Source: Propionibacterium cyclohexanicum (GTDB taxonomy: Bacteria > Actinomycetota > Actinomycetes > Propionibacteriales > Propionibacteriaceae). Taken from it: a DNA stretch of 64,000 nt. Positions 59,252-64,000 of the stretch are shown one piece after another. The notes beneath the pieces are model-generated. The model made no database searches. It was not told where the DNA came from and was given only the letters and a program-made list of their open reading frames with translations. The stretch covers positions 48,957-112,956 of the forward strand of contig NZ_FOGZ01000008.1 in NCBI RefSeq assembly GCF_900111365.1. Direction: 5' to 3'. Position numbers and translations under genes: made by a program. Within the stretch, counting starts at the first letter, position 1. Every line of letters starts with the position of its first letter.

Positions 59252-60865
59252 TCAGGCTCCCTGCTCCTGCTTGCGACGACGCGAGATCGCCGCGCCACCG
59301 GCACCACCGGCAATGAGCAGGCCACCGAGGATGGAGGCAAGAACGGTGCCCTGGCCGCCGGTGAGGGGCAGGCCTGGGACGAGTTCCTTCTCATTCTTGA
59401 TGGTGGCTGAGTAGGTTCCGCTGGCGAGGCTGCCGATGCGCACGGCGACAGGGGTGTACGAGGCATTGCCCTGGGGCGTGACATAGCCGGCAGGCGCCTG
59501 GATCTCCTGCACGACATAGCAGCGTTGTGCGGCGTTCTGCGGGGCATTCTCGGAATCGGAGACGAACAGCCCGGCGATCGAAACGAGGCCCGAATCATCC
59601 GAGGTGAAGGTGGAGCTGCCGCTGACGGCGATGGGGCTGCCAGTGGCCTGGGCTGTGCTGCAGTCGGCAGCGTAGGGGTTCTGTGCCGCGAAGACCTGGA
59701 AGGTGGCGCCCTTGAGGCCCGTCGTGGAGTCGCCGGAATCCACCTTGTCCAGTTTCACATCACCCCAGTTGGTCGTGACCTGGTTCGAGGGCGTTCCTGG
59801 CGGAGTCGTCGGGGGTTCGGTCGGGGGGGTCGGCGGATTGGTGGGGGGCGTCGGGGAGACATTGGTGGAAATGTCGAGGTAAGCAGTGTTGTTGATGACG
59901 CCGTCCGCGCCCAGCCCGGTGACCGTACCGGTGAAGGTGGTGACCACCTGCTTGTTGGGCTGGGTCTTCAGCCAGCTGAGCCCGGCGTTGGTGAACGAGA
60001 CCGTCGCGTAGTTTCCGGTGACGACGCTGGTGTAGTAGCTCGGATCCACCGCGGCGCCGTCGACCGTGACACTGGCCACCGCCACATTGGCCAGCCGGGA
60101 GTCAACCGGATCGGTCACCCAGTAGTGGTCGAAGCTTGCGTTCGGGGCAATCGCCGGGATGTCGGTGGTCACCGGGAACGATGCCGTCGATCCCAGACCG
60201 AGATCGGTCTGGCCGGTGACGGTCTTCTTGATGTTCGCCACACCGTTCTTCGGGTAGACGTTCACGTCGTAGAGCCATCCCTGAGTCGTTCCCTGGTTCG
60301 CGGTGGTGTCGGGGAACGGGATCGTCACGACGAAGGGCTGGGCCTTGTCGACGACGGTGGACGGGGACTGCGTTTCGCACACCAGGTAGGCAGCGACCGG
60401 CAGATTCGATGCGGTGGCCAGGCCGTCGGCGTCGGTGAGCGGAGCAGCGATTCCGGTGCCCAGCGTCTGGCCAGGCAATGCCGCAGTCCCGCCGGCTCCC
60501 GCCGTGCAGGCGTCCGAGGGCACCGTGAAGGTCGACAGGGTGGTCCAGGAGGACTGCTGGGACAGGTCCAGGGAGCTGATCGGGTAGGCGGTGAACTGAA
60601 CGCCCGCGACGCCCGGAGTGGTGAGGGTGTCCGGTCCAGCCGGCGTCCCCGTCACCGGATCAGTGGCGGTCTGGTTCACGTGCTTGTGAATGATCAGCGA
60701 GCCGGTCTTGGTGAAGTCGATGTTGCCATAGGAGGGCACCGAGCTGGCGCCCGGAGCGGCGATGGCGGTTCCGCCGGTCCCCAGCACGCTGACCAGGCCC
60801 AGGCCCACTGCTGCGGCAGCGACGAGAGCGCGATGCCCCCGCGACACTGTGCCGTGTTGTTTCAT
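59252..60865 (-). CDS. LPXTG-anchored major shaft pilin (SpaH/EbpB/FimP type)
   Basis: 537 residues. Signal peptide, then SLIIHKHVNQTATDPVTG, a pilin motif DVNVYPKNGVANIKK with the acceptor Lys in YPKN near 203-206, Cna-B-like domains and an E-box-like CYVVQEIQAPAGY. LPLTG (499-503) is followed by a membrane helix and RRRKQEQGA tail. The sortase cuts LPLTG and joins it to YPKN of the next subunit. The AAAGGAAACG ribosome site precedes the ATG. A Thr/Pro run (PTNPPTPPTEPPTTPPG) links two domains. Confidence 0.93.
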   Translation of the reverse strand: MKQHGTVSRGHRALVAAAAVGLGLVSVLGTGGTAIAAPGASSVPSYGNIDFTKTGSLIIHKHVNQTATDPVTGTPAGPDTLTTPGVAGVQFTAYPISSLDLSQQSSWTTLSTFTVPSDACTAGAGGTAALPGQTLGTGIAAPLTDADGLATASNLPVAAYLVCETQSPSTVVDKAQPFVVTIPFPDTTANQGTTQGWLYDVNVYPKNGVANIKKTVTGQTDLGLGSTASFPVTTDIPAIAPNASFDHYWVTDPVDSRLANVAVASVTVDGAAVDPSYYTSVVTGNYATVSFTNAGLSWLKTQPNKQVVTTFTGTVTGLGADGVINNTAYLDISTNVSPTPPTNPPTPPTEPPTTPPGTPSNQVTTNWGDVKLDKVDSGDSTTGLKGATFQVFAAQNPYAADCSTAQATGSPIAVSGSSTFTSDDSGLVSIAGLFVSDSENAPQNAAQRCYVVQEIQAPAGYVTPQGNASYTPVAVRIGSLASGTYSATIKNEKELVPGLPLTGGQGTVLASILGGLLIAGGAGGAAISRRRKQEQGA

Positions 60866-60972
60866 GTTTCGTTTCCTTTCGAGTCCACCGCGAGTCGCGT
60901 TGGCTGAATTGATGTGTCGGTTGTCTCACTCGTCGATGTGGTGGCGGATCCCTCTAGGCATTCCGCGCGGGT

Positions 60973-63585
60973 TCAACGTCGTGCGATTGACCTCCTTCGG
61001 TGCAGCCATCCCCCGAGCAGGGCCAGGCCACCGAGGCCCCCGCCGAGGAAGAAGTAGAGGTCGGCACTGGATCCGCCCGTCAGTGGCAGTGCGGGCACCG
61101 CCGCCTTCTTATTGGCAAAGGTGCCGAGCGAGGTGGGGCCGGGAACACCGATCTGACCATTGCCCGGACCCACGGTGAACTGGTGGGGTGTGGTGTCGAG
61201 CACATAGCCGAGGGGGGCCTTCGATTCCACGAGCGAGTAGCTCCCCCAGGACAGGCCGACGAGCCTGAGCGCTCCGGCAGTTGGATCTGCGTCATTGGTC
61301 CCGTTGTCGACGACGGTGATCGCGGCACCACCGGTGCCGCCGGTGGGGGTCAGGGTCCACTCCGATCCGGCAAGTGGATGGCCGGACTCGTCGTTCTTCG
61401 CCCAGCTCACCGACCCGGGCTCATCGGAATTGGTGATGGTGCATGTCGCCTGCGCGCCCTGGGCGAGGGTGACGGTGCCTGCGGACTGCGTTGCGCCGGG
61501 CCCTGTGCACGTCCAGGCACTGGCCTGGTAGCCGGCCGGACCCGCACCCTCGGACAGGGAGTACGTGCCGGGCTTGACCGTTGCATTGCTCACTGCGGTG
61601 GATCCGGTGACCCCGGAGATCGGCGTGGGGCCCGTGGCGGTGAGCGTCCAGTCCGTCGGCTGCGCCGTGCCGCCATGGGTATTGCTGACCCGCTTGACCA
61701 GGGTCAGCGATGCCGACACGGGCTTGTTGACAAAGGTGCACGCCGCCGAATCACCGGACTTCACTCCTGGCACGGTTCCGTTCTCGGAGGTGAGGGTGGT
61801 GGTGGTCGTCGTCTTGTCGCTGTGGGTGACAACGCAGCTGCCCGACAGGAATTGGTAGCCCGGCTGCTGGGTCTCGGACACGGCCAAGGTCGTTGTCTGC
61901 TCGAGCGAAGAGAATCCGCTGATCGTCCACGGCCCGGGAACAGATCCGTTCTGGCCGGTCACCTGGGTGCTCGGCGTGGTGATCGTCACTCCTGACGGTG
62001 GGCTCGACAGCGTCGCACCCATCGTCCACCCCGATGCGGGCTGGGGATTGGTTCCCCCGAGCTGGGTCACCTGCTTCGAAACAGTCACGCTGGCCGTCGG
62101 GAAGACGGGCGTATTCGTGAACGTGCAGGTGACGTCCGGTCCATTGGCGTTGCTTGGCGGCGGGCTCGGAAAAGGATCTATGGAGAATGACGAACCCGAG
62201 CCACTCACTCGCCAGGTGGGATCTGTGTCGGATGTACAGGCGTAGGTCGTGGTGTAGTGACTCAGATCGGTCGTGCCCGACGCGGTCTCTGTTATGTCAT
62301 ATTTCGCCCCGGCGGAAGCGATCGCTGGGCCCGCGATCTGCGCCTGGATGCCGGTCTGGCTGCCGGCTGTGGTCTTCGCCGCCAAGGGTGAACTCTGACC
62401 ATCGCGGACAATTGACATCTGGAACTGATCGCCAGCCTGATAGCGCCCCATCACATTCTTCTGCACCGCGAGGGTTGGCGGATAGGTGCACGTCGCCAGA
62501 TCGGTGGCGACGGTTGCCATCGTCCTGAAGATGACTTCGTCGTTGGTCCGCGTCCACAAGTTCGGATCAACCGTCGAAACGATGGTGTTCGCGTTGCCGC
62601 CCGATACATCAGCAGCCTGGACAACAATCTGGCCGCTGGGCAGGAACGAGATGCCGTTGTATTGGAGGCCGGACGGCGACGCGACGCGGGGCTGGGTCTG
62701 CTCGGCAGTGATCTGCTGTCCATCTGCTGCTTGGAGATTCTGGGCGGTCACCGGAACTATCTGATTCGCACTGGTCGTGCTGTAGATGAGAAAGAGATTC
62801 CCGTTCGAGTCGAATGCGATGTCCCCATTGCCTGAGCCAGTGACACCGTTCGGGAGCACATATCCCAGGTAGGTCACTGTGCCGCTGCCTGGATCGGCGC
62901 GGTAGAGGTAGAACCGCTGGCTGTTGCCATCGTATCCGCCGAAGTAATATTGACCGTCAACAGGATTGATGGCTCCGGCGATCATCTGGTTCCACACCGG
63001 GCCTTCGGTCAGCCGGTACGGGCTGCCGAGCTTGGCGAAGGTGTTGGTCGAAGCGGTGTACTTCACGAGCTGGATATATGAGGACGAGCTTGTCCCATAG
63101 CGATCGAAAGCAATGGCATAGCTTCCCCCGCGCGAGATGCCCAGGCCATTCATCGACACGGTTCCGCTGAGACCGGCGTCGTTAAAGCTCCCGACGCGCG
63201 TAGTGCCGGTCGACCCAACGGTCCCCTCGTACAGGCCGCCGGATTGCTGGACCGTATAGTAGGCGTCTACATCGCATGACAGGTTGGCGGCAGCGAGAGT
63301 ACGCACTTGCCCGGAACCTGTTGCGGGAGTCCCCGAATTCCCACTGTCTGGATTCGTACTGCCCGGATTTGTACTGTCCGAGCGCGACAACAACGCGCGA
63401 TCGCCGTTACCCTGCGCTGGCAAACCATGGAGTGATGGAGCCTGTTCCGCTTGCCACGGCGCAAGAGAGTCACCTCCCAGCGCCCAGATGATCGACATGA
63501 TCAGTACGGCAACTGCAGATCGCTGACACAGTGTGCCCAACACCTGCCGGTATCGGATTCTCCTCACAGATGACCTACCCCTCAC
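60973..63585 (-). CDS. LPXTG-anchored large surface protein, probable pilus tip adhesin
   Basis: 870 residues. The export signal (QRSAVAVLIMSIIWALGG) is followed by about 300 residues resembling a beta-propeller-like sensor (YTVQQSGGLYEGTVGS, NPVDGQYYFGGYDG, GDIAFDSNGNLFLIYST). Then come several SpaA/Cna-B-like prealbumin repeats (SWTLTATG and KAPLGYVLDTTPHQFTV blocks with acidic E-box-like residues). The C-terminus is LPLTG (833-837), a membrane helix and HRRRSIARR. No YPKN pilin motif was found, which fits a tip subunit. First gene of the operon; GTG at 63585, with a GTG at 63567 as alternative. Confidence 0.82.
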   Translation of the reverse strand: MRGRSSVRRIRYRQVLGTLCQRSAVAVLIMSIIWALGGDSLAPWQAEQAPSLHGLPAQGNGDRALLSRSDSTNPGSTNPDSGNSGTPATGSGQVRTLAAANLSCDVDAYYTVQQSGGLYEGTVGSTGTTRVGSFNDAGLSGTVSMNGLGISRGGSYAIAFDRYGTSSSSYIQLVKYTASTNTFAKLGSPYRLTEGPVWNQMIAGAINPVDGQYYFGGYDGNSQRFYLYRADPGSGTVTYLGYVLPNGVTGSGNGDIAFDSNGNLFLIYSTTSANQIVPVTAQNLQAADGQQITAEQTQPRVASPSGLQYNGISFLPSGQIVVQAADVSGGNANTIVSTVDPNLWTRTNDEVIFRTMATVATDLATCTYPPTLAVQKNVMGRYQAGDQFQMSIVRDGQSSPLAAKTTAGSQTGIQAQIAGPAIASAGAKYDITETASGTTDLSHYTTTYACTSDTDPTWRVSGSGSSFSIDPFPSPPPSNANGPDVTCTFTNTPVFPTASVTVSKQVTQLGGTNPQPASGWTMGATLSSPPSGVTITTPSTQVTGQNGSVPGPWTISGFSSLEQTTTLAVSETQQPGYQFLSGSCVVTHSDKTTTTTTLTSENGTVPGVKSGDSAACTFVNKPVSASLTLVKRVSNTHGGTAQPTDWTLTATGPTPISGVTGSTAVSNATVKPGTYSLSEGAGPAGYQASAWTCTGPGATQSAGTVTLAQGAQATCTITNSDEPGSVSWAKNDESGHPLAGSEWTLTPTGGTGGAAITVVDNGTNDADPTAGALRLVGLSWGSYSLVESKAPLGYVLDTTPHQFTVGPGNGQIGVPGPTSLGTFANKKAAVPALPLTGGSSADLYFFLGGGLGGLALLGGWLHRRRSIARR

Positions 63586-64000
63586 CGATCCTGCTCAAGC
63601 TGTGATATTGCTCGGTGAATCGAGCACTACTCGTGAAATGACCATCCGGGTAGCTGCCGAAGACTACCCAAGCCCAATCCTTGCCGCGAACGCCCCTGAC
63701 ATTAGCAGCGTGTCATTCTCACGACACTGCAATTACATCCAAATGTGGGGTGAAAGAAGGGGTGAAAAAGCTCACCCGCCAGCTGTTTGTATTCAGTCGC
63801 CGCAACCGCGGCTCACCTGACCTCGAGCCATGCTCACGAGACTCTTGATCAGTAGGCAAAAGGGTGAGCATTGAGGATTATATCAAGGGTGATCGGGGGT
63901 GATATCGGGCTCTTCCCAGATGAGGGTGTAGGCGACGCAGCAGCCGTGGTGGGAGGGCGCGGCGCGTCGGTGCCCGGATAGTGGCCGAGGCCTTCCGAGG
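63586..64000. other. Right-end intergenic region
   Basis: About 415 bp upstream of the pilus operon. It must hold the pilus promoter, which I cannot locate. A minus-strand open stretch entering from the right edge (ending CVAYTLIWEEPDITPDHP, stop near 63886) could be the 3' end of a neighbouring gene; too short to identify. Confidence 0.3.

Overview
The window is high-GC DNA from an actinomycete (Actinomycetota). Four things point there: TANNNT boxes 6-8 nt before start codons (leaderless mRNAs), many GTG starts, an IdeR/DtxR-type iron operator, and a galactofuran wall-polysaccharide gene set (glf, glfT2, wzm, wzt, LGFP-repeat protein). Pta-AckA, class I aldolase, a fused RmlC-RmlD and a SpaA-type sortase pilus fit a fermentative, host- or dairy-associated genus. 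Propionibacteriaceae is my best guess, by inference only. I found no rRNA, tRNA, CRISPR array or intact mobile element.

Layout. 1-11.5 kb is mostly housekeeping: an acyl-CoA synthetase (cut by the left edge) and deoxyribonuclease IV on the minus strand; divergently a SWIM/SNF2 helicase, pta-ackA, a short-chain dehydrogenase with a 1-acylglycerol-phosphate acyltransferase, and a DUF4395/thioredoxin-like pair preceded by a 21-residue leader peptide carrying a Cys-Cys pair. 11.5-35.4 kb is a surface-glycan region. It holds two overlapping GT2 genes, a polysaccharide pyruvyl-transferase-like gene, a minus-strand operon glf-glfT2-wzm-wzt, a secreted LGFP-repeat protein, dTDP-rhamnose genes (rmlB twice, rmlCD fusion, rmlA), more glycosyltransferases, a flippase, a large low-GC membrane protein, an IS3-like transposase remnant and a secreted repeat protein. 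A perfect 1,035-bp direct repeat carrying all of rmlB flanks the low-GC membrane-protein gene and is the clearest sign of a recent rearrangement.

35.5-44 kb returns to core genes: YigZ/IMPACT protein, acylphosphatase, an L,D-transpeptidase lipoprotein, an AbiEi/DUF559-like protein, class I fructose-bisphosphate aldolase, a cold-shock protein, a YceI protein, citrate synthase and an aldo/keto reductase. 44-50.2 kb holds an MscS channel with a long tail and the efeUOB iron importer behind an IdeR-like palindrome. 50.2-55.8 kb is the conserved actinobacterial pcnA - DUF6049 - pseudokinase neighbourhood, but the MurJ flippase module usual there is absent. 55.9-58.1 kb holds a histidine phosphatase and an orphan solute-binding lipoprotein. 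58.1-63.6 kb is a minus-strand two-component pilus operon (tip adhesin, shaft pilin, class C sortase), with a long perfect hairpin between pilin and sortase genes.

How the parts fit: the rml, glf, GT2, ABC-exporter and flippase genes together would make and export rhamnose- and galactofuranose-containing wall glycan. The LGFP protein, the L,D-transpeptidase and the pseudokinase would act on or sense the same wall, and the pilus is anchored in it. Reading was by eye. Homology statements come from motif recognition, not searches.
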